Shown piece after piece: positions 29,634 through 37,821 of a DNA stretch of 58,309 bases. The stretch is from Pseudonocardiales bacterium (GTDB lineage Bacteria; Actinomycetota; Actinomycetes; Mycobacteriales; Pseudonocardiaceae), in assembly GCA_019244165.1 (NCBI GenBank), contig JAFATA010000056.1:1-58309 (forward strand), written 5' to 3'. A model generated the notes under the pieces. It was not told where the DNA came from and searched no databases. It was given only the letters and a program-made list of their open reading frames with translations. Numbering within the stretch: position 1 is the first letter of the stretch; the number at the start of each line of letters is the position of its first letter. The translations under genes and the position numbers were made by a program.

Positions 29634-29751
29634 CACACCCATCCTTTTTTCCACCGCCTAACTATCCCACGATCCATGCGCATCGATCAGTATTTCGGTG
29701 CTATCAGCAACACACACTAGTTTAAGCCCTGAGAGGAAAGGAGTATCAGGG

Positions 29752-29982
29752 ATGCGTATGCCTTGTAACAGACCCCAGCGCGCACGGCGATACCATCCGG
29801 AATCAGATGATGGGAGCTGGCGGCAGCGAACCTGCGCGACGTTGGTGGCTGCACACGATCACAAACTGACGCACCCGGACTGCGAAGAGTACACCGTCCG
29901 CACGATCAAAGATAATCGAGTCAGCCCTCCGCGCATCACCCAGACCATCACGTGCGATACGTGTGGCGAGCAGTTGGAGTAA
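29752..29982 (+). CDS. Small protein with C-terminal zinc-finger pair (76 aa)
   Basis: ATG 29752 with AAAGGAG upstream; an earlier in-frame ATG lacks a ribosome site. Basic N-terminus, then YTVRTIKDNR and a C-terminal TITCDTCGEQLE with one CxxC pair. The pattern is similar to small regulators on actinobacterial elements. No function assigned. The first copy of the structured repeat lies directly downstream. Confidence 0.6.
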   Translation: MRMPCNRPQRARRYHPESDDGSWRQRTCATLVAAHDHKLTHPDCEEYTVRTIKDNRVSPPRITQTITCDTCGEQLE

Positions 29983-29995
29983 GGGACCGCACGCC

Positions 29996-30041
29996 CCGGT
30001 GTGGTGGCTCGAACCACCATGAACGACACCTATCACACCGG
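29996..30041 (+). repeat. Structured intergenic repeat, copy R1
   Basis: Outer stem CCGGTGTG (29996-30003) pairs perfectly with 30034-30041. Inside are a small hairpin GTGG-CTCGAA-CCAC and a 16-base linker beginning CAT. TATCACCAGGA follows 10 bases later. It precedes the 53-aa zinc-finger gene at 30122. Compare R2-R4: the stem sequences differ, while loop and linker length are the same. Confidence 0.75.
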
Positions 30042-30121
30042 ATCGATCCCTATCACCAGGACACCAAACCCGCGCCACCGCACGGGTTGGTTAGGCGGGA
30101 AAAGAAGAGAAGGACACCATC

Positions 30122-30283
30122 ATGGGTCTTCGTCAGGTTTTCGCGCGTATTATCGAAGGAAATCCCCGTTGTGCCTACTGCAACAAAGACGGTCCCTGGA
30201 ACGTCGGCGGGCAGCAAGTGTGCGACACGCATAAACGCGAGCTCCGGGCAATGGGTTTCACATCCCAACCACGCCGGTGTTAA
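30122..30283 (+). CDS. 53-aa zinc-finger microprotein
   Basis: ATG 30122, stop 30281-30283. The sequence begins MGLRQVFARIIEGNPRCAYC and continues with a second metal pair in VCDTHKREL, a CxxC...CxxH treble-clef-like arrangement, then a basic tail. The purine-rich GAAGAGAAGGA lies upstream. Too short for automatic gene calls but has a coherent domain. Confidence 0.65.
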   Translation: MGLRQVFARIIEGNPRCAYCNKDGPWNVGGQQVCDTHKRELRAMGFTSQPRRC

Positions 30284-30421
30284 CCACCTCACCAAACCAA
30301 CAAAGCTGGTGATGGAACGGGATCAAGAAATGAATCTCACGGGGCTTCGCCCAGCCGACGAGGCATGTCGTGGCTGGTTTGGGTGGGCGGGCTCCGGTAT
30401 GGCGAGGGAGGAACACAGGTC

Positions 30422-30805
30422 ATGGGTGATGCTGCATCAGAACTGGTCACGCTGGCGGAGTACTTCGAGCATACTGCTGATCAGTATACGGCCGAGGATC
30501 GGGAATCCCGGTATCTCGCGGGGGTCTGCTCGGGTTTACGAAGCTGCGCGCAGACCGCTCGTGATCGTGCTGCCGAACTGGGAAAGCAACCCGGCGAGGA
30601 GTTGCCGGTGTGGCACCACAAGCGCCTTCAGATGCTTCTGGCGGCGTTGGGAGGCATCCGTATGTCGGCAGCCGAGCACGCCACCGTGGAATGGTTGGCC
30701 AGCCAAGAACTGGCCAGGGTCATCACCCTCGGGGCACTGATCCAACGGGCCAGGAGCAGGGCTAGTGCCCAAGGCCAGCAACCGCGGCGACGTGGACCAT
30801 GGTGA
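30422..30805 (+). CDS. Hypothetical helical protein (127 aa)
   Basis: Start at ATG 30422 (MGDAASELVTLAEYFEHTAD), with a GAGGGAGGA site 10-15 bases upstream; an earlier ATG at 30365 adds Trp/Gly-rich residues without conservation. Mostly alpha-helical and acidic in the first half, with a basic C-terminal tail (RARSRASAQGQQPRRRGPW). No family recognised. Its stop overlaps the next small frame as GTGA. Confidence 0.65.
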   Translation: MGDAASELVTLAEYFEHTADQYTAEDRESRYLAGVCSGLRSCAQTARDRAAELGKQPGEELPVWHHKRLQMLLAALGGIRMSAAEHATVEWLASQELARVITLGALIQRARSRASAQGQQPRRRGPW

Positions 30806-30990
30806 GCCCCGCGGTACGGGAGTTCCTTGACTCCTTGGTCGGCGATCCCAGTGCGGTGGACGACTACGTCGCAGCACGAACACCGTCACACCGGATGCCA
30901 CCAGGAATACCCCAGCTCGGCGGCTCGAACCACCACGTTGCGCACCCACCGGGCCGGGCTCCCCTTGATCACCAGGATCAACCCCAGTAA
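30802..30990 (+). CDS. Possible small protein (62 aa) running into repeat R2
   Basis: A GTG overlaps the previous stop (GTGA). The first 25 residues (VSPAVREFLDSLVGDPSAVD) look like protein, but the second half is the translation of the structured repeat R2, which in other copies is non-coding. Either the gene is real and has lost its stop, or only its start region is translated. Confidence 0.35.
   Translation: MSPAVREFLDSLVGDPSAVDDYVAARTPSHRMPPGIPQLGGSNHHVAHPPGRAPLDHQDQPQ
30911..30958 (+). repeat. Structured intergenic repeat, copy R2
   Basis: The outer stem CCC-A-GCTCG (30911-30919) pairs with CGGGC-C-GGG (30950-30958), with one mismatch and one G-T pair. Inner hairpin GCGG-CTCGAA-CCAC, then the 16-base linker CACGTTGCGCACCCAC. 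TGATCACCAGGA follows. It ends 45 bases before the gene at 31003. Loop, linker and downstream box are nearly identical to R4. Confidence 0.75.
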
Positions 30991-31002
30991 GGAAGAGACA
31001 TC

Positions 31003-31179
31003 ATGACCCAGCATGCATCCGAGGTGAAAGCGTTTTACCCCGCCAAATACCGCTATTACACCGCCCGGTGCACCTGCGGCTGGCCAGGGGGAAGTTCCTA
31101 CCCCACTCGTGAGGCAGCCGAGGCCGCGGTGAACCACCACATCAGCACCACCACCAACCATCCCGCGGTCGGCGCCTGA
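31003..31179 (+). CDS. 58-aa small protein with a CxC motif
   Basis: ATG 31003 with AAGGAAGAG upstream. It contains RCTCGWPGGSSYPTREAAEA and then AAVNHHISTTTNH, a short treble-clef-like Cys/His pattern seen in many actinobacterial plasmid microproteins. Lies between repeats R2 and R3. Function unknown. Confidence 0.6.
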   Translation: MTQHASEVKAFYPAKYRYYTARCTCGWPGGSSYPTREAAEAAVNHHISTTTNHPAVGA

Positions 31180-31195
31180 CCGCGGGAGGACCCCC

Positions 31196-31239
31196 GGGGT
31201 TGAGGGCTCGAACCACCACTAATCGCACCCACCAACCCC
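31196..31239 (+). repeat. Structured intergenic repeat, copy R3
   Basis: Outer stem GGGGTTG (31196-31202) pairs perfectly with CAACCCC (31233-31239), a stem sequence unrelated to R1, R2 and R4. Inner loop CTCGAA flanked by GG/CC, and a 16-base linker CACTAATCGCACCCAC. TGATCACCAGAA follows. It precedes the gene at 31289 by 49 bases. Confidence 0.75.
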
Positions 31240-31288
31240 AGAATGACCCTGATCACCAGAACCACACCAGGAAGGAGGGGGAGTCGCC

Positions 31289-31459
31289 ATGACTCCCGAG
31301 GAGCGTCAAGCGGAGATCCGCCGCAACAAAGCAATCCAAGGGATAGCCCAGAGTGTCATTCACAACCCCGACATGAGGCCTGAGGTGCGACAGGCGGCAC
31401 GGGATACCGCCGTCGAAGCGCACACCGCGCTCACCCACTTGGAAGGCGGGAGGGGATGA
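31289..31459 (+). CDS. 56-aa helical protein
   Basis: ATG 31289 with GGAAGGAGGGGG upstream, one of the best ribosome sites in the element. The sequence starts MTPEERQAEIRRNKAIQGIA and is fully amphipathic helical with no Cys. Its stop overlaps the next ATG (ATGA). No family recognised; its size and charge fit a small regulator or adaptor. Confidence 0.6.
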   Translation: MTPEERQAEIRRNKAIQGIAQSVIHNPDMRPEVRQAARDTAVEAHTALTHLEGGRG

Positions 31460-31539
31460 GCATGCTGACAGTGTGCCCGGAGGGCTGCTATAAGCACCGC
31501 ATCAACGGAAAATGGGTGTGCTGCAAATGCGGTCACTAA
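31456..31539 (+). CDS. 27-aa zinc-ribbon microprotein
   Basis: Begins at the ATGA overlap with the previous gene. It reads MSMLTVCPEGCYKHRINGKW and ends VCCKCGH: CxxxC and CxxC pairs about 12 residues apart, a minimal zinc ribbon. The coupling and the complete metal site argue for translation. Function unknown. Confidence 0.5.
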   Translation: MSMLTVCPEGCYKHRINGKWVCCKCGH

Positions 31540-31584
31540 CCCCACCCCACACCAGGAATGACCACTGAGAACCCCGGGTGGTAT

Positions 31585-31632
31585 CCCGGCCCGGTGGCTC
31601 GAACCACCACGTTGCGCACCCACCGGGCCGGG
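31585..31632 (+). repeat. Structured intergenic repeat, copy R4
   Basis: The longest outer stem: CCCGGCCCG (31585-31593) pairs perfectly with CGGGCCGGG (31624-31632). Inner hairpin GTGG-CTCGAA-CCAC, then the 16-base linker CACGTTGCGCACCCAC. TATCACCAGGA follows 9 bases later. It precedes the gene at 31675 by 42 bases. Confidence 0.8.
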
Positions 31633-31674
31633 TTCCCCTTTTATCACCAGGATCACCAGCAAGGGAGAATCATC

Positions 31675-32319
31675 ATGCTACAGACCTACGTGTGCGTGCG
31701 GCTACGCTGCGCCGACTGCGGCCGGCTCCTTCGCGAAGCCGCTGAGGGCCTGATACCCGCGCATTACCCCACCCACGACGCCGCCTTGGGCGCCCTGCGC
31801 AGTGTCGGGGGCTGGGTTGGTCGGCCTGGGTGCATCACCTGCCCCGACTGCGGCCCCACCCGAGTGCAAACCGGGCTGTGCGTGGGAGTGTGCTGCCACG
31901 GGTGCACCCAGGGCTTGGCCACCCCAGGGGGAGATCCCGCTCACTACCCCAGTGAGGCCACGGCCAGGGCCGCGGCCCAGCAAGCAGGGTGGCGGACGGG
32001 ACAAGGGGGCCAGTTCTACTGCCCGGTGTGCACCCCGGTGCTGACCTGCCGGGCCCACGGGCATGCGTTCACCCCCTGGCGGCTGTTGCCCCTGACCACC
32101 ACCGAGGACCCCCAAGACCAGATTGTGGTCAGGCGGGGTGTGCTCGTGGCCACTCCCCTGGTGCGGGCTTACCGCTCCTGCCAGCGCTGTGGTGCCCATG
32201 AATCCCACCACGACTACCTGACAAGCCCGCTGCTGGTCAGCGGGTGTCGTGGCCAGGGCAAAGAAGCTCCTGCGGAGTGGGTGGTTGGTGCTGGTGTGGG
32301 TGGGCGGGAGGTGGCCTGA
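31675..32319 (+). CDS. Multi-zinc-ribbon protein (214 aa)
   Basis: ATG 31675 with AAGGGAGAA upstream. At least four Cys pairs occur: LRCADCGRLL, ITCPDCGPTR, CCHGCTQG, YCPVCTPVL, and later YRSCQRCGAHESHHDYL. HYPTHDAALGALRSVGGW and HYPSEATARAAAQQAGW are repeated units, so two related ribbon-helix modules are followed by a third zinc site. I infer nucleic-acid or protein binding. Specific to actinobacterial elements; function unknown. Confidence 0.7.
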   Translation: MLQTYVCVRLRCADCGRLLREAAEGLIPAHYPTHDAALGALRSVGGWVGRPGCITCPDCGPTRVQTGLCVGVCCHGCTQGLATPGGDPAHYPSEATARAAAQQAGWRTGQGGQFYCPVCTPVLTCRAHGHAFTPWRLLPLTTTEDPQDQIVVRRGVLVATPLVRAYRSCQRCGAHESHHDYLTSPLLVSGCRGQGKEAPAEWVVGAGVGGREVA

Positions 32320-32320
32320 G

Positions 32321-32665
32321 GTGAGCCCCTCCCCACTCGCGCTGCTCGCCCTGACCGGGCTGGCCGGTGTCGGGATCCTAGCGGCGTTCCGGAGCGGCGC
32401 CCGCAGCGCCTACAAACTCGCCCGCCAGACCCAGGAGGTCACCCGGATGGGCGGGGTCCTCCTGCGTGCACTGGCCGCGATGGGGGTGATCGTGGGGATG
32501 CAGTGGGCGGTGCTGCGCGCCACCACCGATCCCCGCGCCTGGGCCATCACCCTGTCCCTGCCCGCCCTGTTCGCCGGTGTCGCGATCGCCCGAATGTTCT
32601 CCATCACCGAGATCATCCACCCCCCTGAGCACCACCACCCACCCCGCAGAAGGGCACGCTCATGA
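32321..32665 (+). CDS. Small membrane protein (114 aa), Spd-like
   Basis: GTG 32321 directly after the previous stop. Three predicted membrane segments: LALLALTGLAGVGILAAF, LLRALAAMGVIVGMQWAV and AITLSLPALFAGVAIARMF, with a His/Pro/Arg tail. The stop overlaps the next ATG. Its position just before a larger four-segment membrane protein and the FtsK-type ATPase matches the spread (Spd) genes of Streptomyces conjugative elements. Confidence 0.65.
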   Translation: MSPSPLALLALTGLAGVGILAAFRSGARSAYKLARQTQEVTRMGGVLLRALAAMGVIVGMQWAVLRATTDPRAWAITLSLPALFAGVAIARMFSITEIIHPPEHHHPPRRRARS

Positions 32666-33687
32666 CCACCCCTCGCCCAGCTCTGGTGCCCCGGGATGCC
32701 CACCACGTGCCCCTGACCCAAGCCCAGCGCCTGGCCCAGGACGCCGCGGCCGCCGCGGAGTTGCGCGCCTATCAAACCCACCCTGACGTGGTGGCGCTGC
32801 GGGTGGACCGCATCCGGACCCAGGTTGAGGTGTTGATGTGGACGGGGATCGTGCTGGGGCTGTGTTTCACCATGACCACCGTCCAACACTTCGCCGCCAC
32901 CGGCGCACCGGTGGGGTCGCTGGCGTGGTGGGCGGCCTGGTGGCTCGACCCCATGGTCTCCCTGGTCCTGCTCGCCGTGTTGCGCGCCGAACAACTCACC
33001 ACCCGCCACCAGGTGAGCACCGGGGCCTGGCCCCACATCGCCAAATGGGTCCTGCTCACGGCCACCTATGTGATGAACACCTGGAGCTTCTGGGCTGCGG
33101 GTTCGGCCTCCGGGGTGGTGTTGCACTCCGTACCACCCCTGGTCGTAGTCATCGCCGCCGAGGCGCTGACCGACCTGCAATACGCCCTCAGCGACTGCGC
33201 CCAGGCCGCCGCTGGCCAGCACGGTGAACCCCCCGTGTCAGCTGCGGTCGTGAACCCCAGCGCCGATACTCCACCTGCTCTGGTGGGCACGGTTGGTGAA
33301 CATCGGATCACCCTCCCTGAACACCCCCACCCCCTCGACGGCGAGCGGCCAGCGAATCGGCCCCGTCGGGGCGGGGCAGCCAGTGGTGAACACCGTTCAC
33401 TCTCACCTGCTTCGGTTCCCCGGCGCGGGTCCAACCCGCGGAAGCCGAGCGCGGGGGGTCGCAAACTCCTGGCCGACTACCTCGCTGAGGCCCGCGCCGC
33501 CTACCAACCTGGGGTGGTCATCACTCCCGCCTGGGTGCGCCAGGTCACCGGCTGCTCCCGGGGATTGTCCCCCCGCCTCACCGCGGCACTCACTGCCGAG
33601 CTGACCACCACCCCGGGCACGACCCCGACCGAGGTGGTGGTCAGCTCGGGCACGACCCCGACAGACCGTGAGGGGAGGGCCTCATGA
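32662..33687 (+). CDS. Spread-type membrane protein, DUF2637-like N-terminus (341 aa)
   Basis: ATGA overlap with the gene before. Four membrane segments lie between residues about 55 and 172 (VLMWTGIVLGLCFTMTTVQH, LDPMVSLVLLAVLRAEQL, WVLLTATYVMNTWSFWAAG, VPPLVVVIAAEALTDL), as in DUF2637/SpdB proteins. A Pro-rich linker and a cytoplasmic helical end (LLADYLAEARAAY, TPAWVRQVTGCSRGLSPRLT) follow, the latter like a small DNA-binding fold. It probably assists mycelial spreading or intercell transfer with the ATPase encoded downstream (ATGA overlap). Confidence 0.72.
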   Translation: MTTPRPALVPRDAHHVPLTQAQRLAQDAAAAAELRAYQTHPDVVALRVDRIRTQVEVLMWTGIVLGLCFTMTTVQHFAATGAPVGSLAWWAAWWLDPMVSLVLLAVLRAEQLTTRHQVSTGAWPHIAKWVLLTATYVMNTWSFWAAGSASGVVLHSVPPLVVVIAAEALTDLQYALSDCAQAAAGQHGEPPVSAAVVNPSADTPPALVGTVGEHRITLPEHPHPLDGERPANRPRRGGAASGEHRSLSPASVPRRGSNPRKPSAGGRKLLADYLAEARAAYQPGVVITPAWVRQVTGCSRGLSPRLTAALTAELTTTPGTTPTEVVVSSGTTPTDREGRAS

Positions 33688-36080
33688 CCACCGAGCACCC
33701 TGATCACCACACCCCTGGCGTGAACACCGACCCGCCACCCCCGGTGCACACCCCGATCACCGAGACACCCACCCCGTGCACCACTGAGGCAACGGCCGCG
33801 TTCACGAGTGAGAACGGGACCGGGAGCCAGGGTGAAGGTGTGCCGGCTCGGGTGATCGAGGCCCCGCACCGCAGTAGCCCATCACCCCCCGATGCGCTTG
33901 GCGGTGAGGAGATTGTCGAAGGAGAACTCGTCACCGATGACGGCAGCGATGGTCAGCTAGGCGCCGGGGGTGGACCAACGGGTGCCGCTGGGGTCCTCGC
34001 GCTGCGCACACCAGGGAGGACCCTGGCCGGGCTGCCTGTGTCGGTGACTCGACGCGTCACGGTCTCTGTGATCACCACGGTGCGCACGGTGAGCACCCAT
34101 CCCCACACCCGGCACACCGCTAAGGCCCTTGCCCGGCACCTGTACTACCTCATCGCCGGGAGTGTGGTGGTGGCTAAGCGGTGGCGGGATGCGCACGGTG
34201 GGAACCGGTATGAGCGGGTGATGCGCCAGGCCGAGTTGGTCGGGGACCGGGAGATGCTCCTGGAGTGGGAGGCCCGCGACACCGCGGAGAAGCAGCGCCG
34301 GCATGAGCGGGTCATGGACTGGGTCCACTCTCCCTGGGAACTGCTGCGCGCTCTGCTGGTCACCATCCTCACCGGCACAGGGCTGTTGCTGGGACTGGGG
34401 TTGCTGCTCGCTATCGCGGACTCCGACCTGTCCCGGGTGCTGGGCCCGATCATTGGTGTGATCCACGCGATCGCTTTCACTGCCTGGTTCTGCTCCGTCT
34501 ATGGCAGCACCCTGCTGCTGGCTACCACCGTGGGCGTCGTGGCGTTGCTCTGGCATACCGGGCGCGCTCACACCCAGGCCCCTACCTGGCTGGCCTCGGA
34601 GGAGGCGGGGGAGGCCGGTGTGCGGGAGGTGATTCCGGATGAGGGGGCGATCCTGGGTGCGTTGAGCAACCTGGGCATTGCTGAGTTCAATCGTAAACTC
34701 AAGGCGGGTTGGCGGCCCCGCTGGGTGCTGGCCACCTGCCGGGACGGCAGGGGCTACCGCACTCAGCTGGAACTGCCCTCTGGGGTCAACGTCGAAATGA
34801 TTAACAAGAAGAAACCGCTGCTGGCCCATAACCTGGTGCGTCTGCCGGTGGAGGTCTGGCCCACCGAACCGAAAACCCAGCCCGGTGTGCTGGATTTGTG
34901 GGTGGCTGATCAAGGTGTGCTCAGTGGCCCGGTGGAGCCCTACCCCCTGCTGGAGGCCGGCACCACGGACTACTTCAGTGGGGTGCCGGCTGGGGTGGAC
35001 CAGCGTGGGGAGCTGGTCCTCGGCAAGCTCATGGGCGCCAACTACGCCGTGGCCGGGATCATGGGCTCCGGGAAAACATCCTTGGTGGTCGAGTTGCTCG
35101 CTGGGGCGATGCTCGATCCCCTGGTCGATCTCCAGGTCTACGTGATGGCCTACAACGTCGATTACGATCCCCTGGCCCCCCGGCTCTCGGTGCTGGTCAA
35201 GGGGGATGAGGCCGCTCAGGTCCATGCGGCGATCACCGCGCTACAGAACCTCCGTGAAGAGGTTACGACCCGGGGCAAACTCCTGGCTGAGCTGGGTGGG
35301 GAGGAAACCAAACTCACTCGCACCCTCGCCGAACGTGATGCGCGGATGCGCCCCAAGGTCGTGGTTTTTGATGAGTGCCAAGAACTTTTTCGGGATGAGC
35401 ACTATGGTGCGCAGGCTAAAGAGCTGGCGATTAAGGTGATGATGAAAGCCCGCAAGTGTGGGATCACCCTGATCTGGGTCACCCCCGCACCCTCGGCTGA
35501 TAGCCTGCCCCGCGATCTGGCGAAAACCGTCTCGCACCGCGTGTGCTTCGCCATTGGTGATCACCAGGGCAACGACGCCATCCTCGGCACTGGCGCCCAC
35601 AAACGCGGTATCACCGCCGTCGATCTCGTCGCCGGTGAGGATGCGGGTACCGCCATGGCCACCGGCTTTAGCCCCCGGCCCGGGCTGATTCGCACCCACC
35701 ACATCCGCAAAGACGCCACCATCGATCAACTCACCCCGATCGTGGCGCGCGCCCTGGCCCCCTGGCAGCGCAAGGCACCCCGGGCGCTCGAAGCGGATCC
35801 GCAGCTCAAAGAGCGGGACCTGCTGAGCGACGTGGCGGCGGTGCTGGGCGGTGCACCCCGGGTACGGACCCAGATCGTTCTGCACCGGCTGGCCGAGCTC
35901 GACCCGAGCGCCTACGAGCACTGGAGCTTCCAAGACCTCACCGCCGCGCTGGCCGACTACGGGGTCGAGGTCGGCAAGTCCCAGGGAAACAAGGTCATCC
36001 GCGCCAGCGAGGTCACCCAGGCACTCACCGACCGTGACACCGAGACCGCTCCGGAGAGTGACGACGAGGCGGGGAGCTGA
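33684..36080 (+). CDS. FtsK/SpoIIIE-like conjugal transfer ATPase (Tra)
   Basis: 798 residues. A Pro-rich N-terminus is followed by two membrane segments (residues about 220-245 and 255-290) and the motor domain: Walker A IMGSGKTSLVVELL near residue 460, Walker B PKVVVFDECQELF near 560, then a TLIWVTPAPSADSLPRDLAKT stretch typical of TraB/TraSA. In Streptomyces one such protein moves double-stranded DNA between hyphae. The C-terminal 90 residues look like a winged-helix that could read the clt site. Coupled to the Spd genes by ATGA. Confidence 0.9.
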   Translation: MTTEHPDHHTPGVNTDPPPPVHTPITETPTPCTTEATAAFTSENGTGSQGEGVPARVIEAPHRSSPSPPDALGGEEIVEGELVTDDGSDGQLGAGGGPTGAAGVLALRTPGRTLAGLPVSVTRRVTVSVITTVRTVSTHPHTRHTAKALARHLYYLIAGSVVVAKRWRDAHGGNRYERVMRQAELVGDREMLLEWEARDTAEKQRRHERVMDWVHSPWELLRALLVTILTGTGLLLGLGLLLAIADSDLSRVLGPIIGVIHAIAFTAWFCSVYGSTLLLATTVGVVALLWHTGRAHTQAPTWLASEEAGEAGVREVIPDEGAILGALSNLGIAEFNRKLKAGWRPRWVLATCRDGRGYRTQLELPSGVNVEMINKKKPLLAHNLVRLPVEVWPTEPKTQPGVLDLWVADQGVLSGPVEPYPLLEAGTTDYFSGVPAGVDQRGELVLGKLMGANYAVAGIMGSGKTSLVVELLAGAMLDPLVDLQVYVMAYNVDYDPLAPRLSVLVKGDEAAQVHAAITALQNLREEVTTRGKLLAELGGEETKLTRTLAERDARMRPKVVVFDECQELFRDEHYGAQAKELAIKVMMKARKCGITLIWVTPAPSADSLPRDLAKTVSHRVCFAIGDHQGNDAILGTGAHKRGITAVDLVAGEDAGTAMATGFSPRPGLIRTHHIRKDATIDQLTPIVARALAPWQRKAPRALEADPQLKERDLLSDVAAVLGGAPRVRTQIVLHRLAELDPSAYEHWSFQDLTAALADYGVEVGKSQGNKVIRASEVTQALTDRDTETAPESDDEAGS

Positions 36081-36325
36081 TCGGGGACCCACCCGGGGAC
36101 CCGGGGAGTTCTCCCCACCCGCATCCCCACCCCACCTCCCCCACAACACCAGGCGAAACAGCCTGAGGGACCCTCCGGACCACCACACCTGACACCCCCG
36201 AAAACCCACGAAAACAAGGGGTAGAGGTCCCCGCCCCGGGGTCCCTCCCCAACCCCCACACACTCCCAACCAACTACATAGCGTAACGATCGTCACTCAA
36301 TCGCATCGCTCAGGAGGAGCCTCCG

Positions 36326-36739
36326 ATGACCACCACCCACACCATTGACACTGCCACGCGCATCCCGATCTATGACGCGGTGCGCGCCGCCCTGATCGAA
36401 CTGCTCACCACCCAGCACTACGACGCCGCCACCACCTGCACGCTGCGCGCGGTCGGTGAGATGCGCACCAACCTGATCGAGCTGCACCGCCGCCGCCACC
36501 ACAACCCCATCGCCCACCACGCCACCGCTCAAGACCGCCTCATCGCCCTGAACAGCGCCCTAGGCCAGATCGCTGATGCCCTGCTCACCCAACGGCCCCA
36601 CCCCGACATCCCCCAACTCCACGACGGCCTGACCGTGCTCACCGCCCTCGCCCTGGCCTGGCTGGACACTCTGCCCCACCCCGACACCAACGAGGACGAC
36701 GACGGCTACCACGCATGCGCCGAACCCGAACCCTTCTAA
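36326..36739 (+). CDS. Hypothetical helical protein (137 aa)
   Basis: ATG 36326 with AGGAGGAG upstream. It is mostly alpha-helical (DAVRAALIELLTTQHYDAAT, ALGQIADALLTQRPHPDIPQ) with a His-rich middle and an acidic tail. No family recognised. The 245 bases before it lack a gene and hold short C-rich inverted repeats. It may start a second transcript with the ssb gene 56 bases downstream. Confidence 0.6.
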   Translation: MTTTHTIDTATRIPIYDAVRAALIELLTTQHYDAATTCTLRAVGEMRTNLIELHRRRHHNPIAHHATAQDRLIALNSALGQIADALLTQRPHPDIPQLHDGLTVLTALALAWLDTLPHPDTNEDDDGYHACAEPEPF

Positions 36740-36795
36740 CCCACCCCACCCGCCACTTCCCAACCCCCATCAAAAACACGAAATGAGGACCTGTC

Positions 36796-37206
36796 ATGGC
36801 TGGACTACCGGATATCACGATTGCTGGCACGCTGGTCGCCGACCCCGAACTGCGCTTCACCTCCAGCGGGGACCCCGTGGCGAACTTCACCGTCGCAGCC
36901 AACGACCGCCGCTACGACAAAGACACCGACCAATGGGTGGACAAGGGCGCCACCTTCCTGCGCTGCTCCATCTGGCGCCAAGCCGCTGAAAACATTGCCA
37001 CCTCCCTGACGAAAGGCACCCGAGTCCTGGTCACCGGGGTGCTACGGCAACGTAAATGGGAAACCAACGAGGGCGAAACCCGCTACGGCTTCGAAGTCGA
37101 TGCCACCGAAGTCGCCGCCAGCCTCAAATGGGCCGAAGTCAACATCACCCCAACCACCACCAGCGTCACCGATTCCGGGACGCACTCCGACGAACCACCC
37201 TTCTAA
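36796..37206 (+). CDS. ssb: Single-stranded DNA-binding protein
   Basis: 136 residues: an OB fold with ITIAGTLVADPELRFTSSG, ATFLRCSIWRQAAENIATSL and TRVLVTGVLRQRKWETNEGE. The C-terminus ends DEPPF, close to the acidic tip that recruits repair and replication proteins, so it should work with host and element enzymes. It is shorter than the chromosomal actinobacterial Ssb because it lacks the Gly-rich linker. It belongs to the element's replication set. Confidence 0.92.
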   Translation: MAGLPDITIAGTLVADPELRFTSSGDPVANFTVAANDRRYDKDTDQWVDKGATFLRCSIWRQAAENIATSLTKGTRVLVTGVLRQRKWETNEGETRYGFEVDATEVAASLKWAEVNITPTTTSVTDSGTHSDEPPF

Positions 37207-37392
37207 CGGTGGCCACGGTGAATGTCCTGTACAGACAGGCTAGGTAATGGGCCGTTTGACCAGGGACGCGGCGGAGAGTGGAGAACGTCTGACGACGTGA
37301 AGAGAAACCATGCCCCGGTATCACCATCACAGACAGGCCAACGACATGAGGACGCACCGCCGTTCTCATCCGACCCACAAGGAGAGGCTGTC

Positions 37393-37569
37393 ATGTCCGG
37401 AGGTTGCGTTTACGGTCACAGTCACGCGTGGTCGGTGCGTGAAATTCCCACAACACGCGCCACAGAAGTAGAGGAGGTCATCAACGGCGCACGCGTGATC
37501 ACACGCACCGTTGAAAACACTGTCACCATCATGGCCGTGTGCAGAGTCTGCGGGAAACAGCAAGAATAA
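37393..37569 (+). CDS. 58-aa small Cys/His protein
   Basis: ATG 37393 with AAGGAGAGG 8 bases upstream. It starts SGGCVYGHSHAWSVREI and ends TIMAVCRVCGKQQE: a zinc-ribbon pattern (C, H, then CxxC) around a beta-rich middle (INGARVITRTVENTVT). Same class as the 76-aa protein at 29752. Function unknown. Confidence 0.6.
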   Translation: MSGGCVYGHSHAWSVREIPTTRATEVEEVINGARVITRTVENTVTIMAVCRVCGKQQE

Positions 37570-37583
37570 AATAACTACCCGCA

Positions 37584-37805
37584 GTGCGCCCGAGGCGAAA
37601 AAGAAGAAGTTGCGCGGAGCGCAGAGGAAACCCAGCTCCGCACAACTTCTCCCCCCCGACTGGCCTACCAGGAGTTGACACCACCCAGGTCGGCGCGCTT
37701 TCCCCTGAGCAACAAGACCGCCTCCTCACCGCCAGTGAAACCTTCGACGACGGAACCGGTCTGACCGCCCAGCAGTGGAACACCCTCATCGACACCATCG
37801 ACTGA
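37584..37805 (+). CDS. Possible small acidic protein (73 aa)
   Basis: GTG start without a clear ribosome site. The N-terminal third is basic and unconvincing; the C-terminal half (ALSPEQQDRLLTASETFDD, LTAQQWNTLIDTID) reads as a genuine acidic helical domain. It ends just before a strong terminator hairpin. The true start is uncertain. Confidence 0.4.
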   Translation: MRPRRKRRSCAERRGNPAPHNFSPPTGLPGVDTTQVGALSPEQQDRLLTASETFDDGTGLTAQQWNTLIDTID

Positions 37806-37821
37806 CCACACTGACTCCCAC

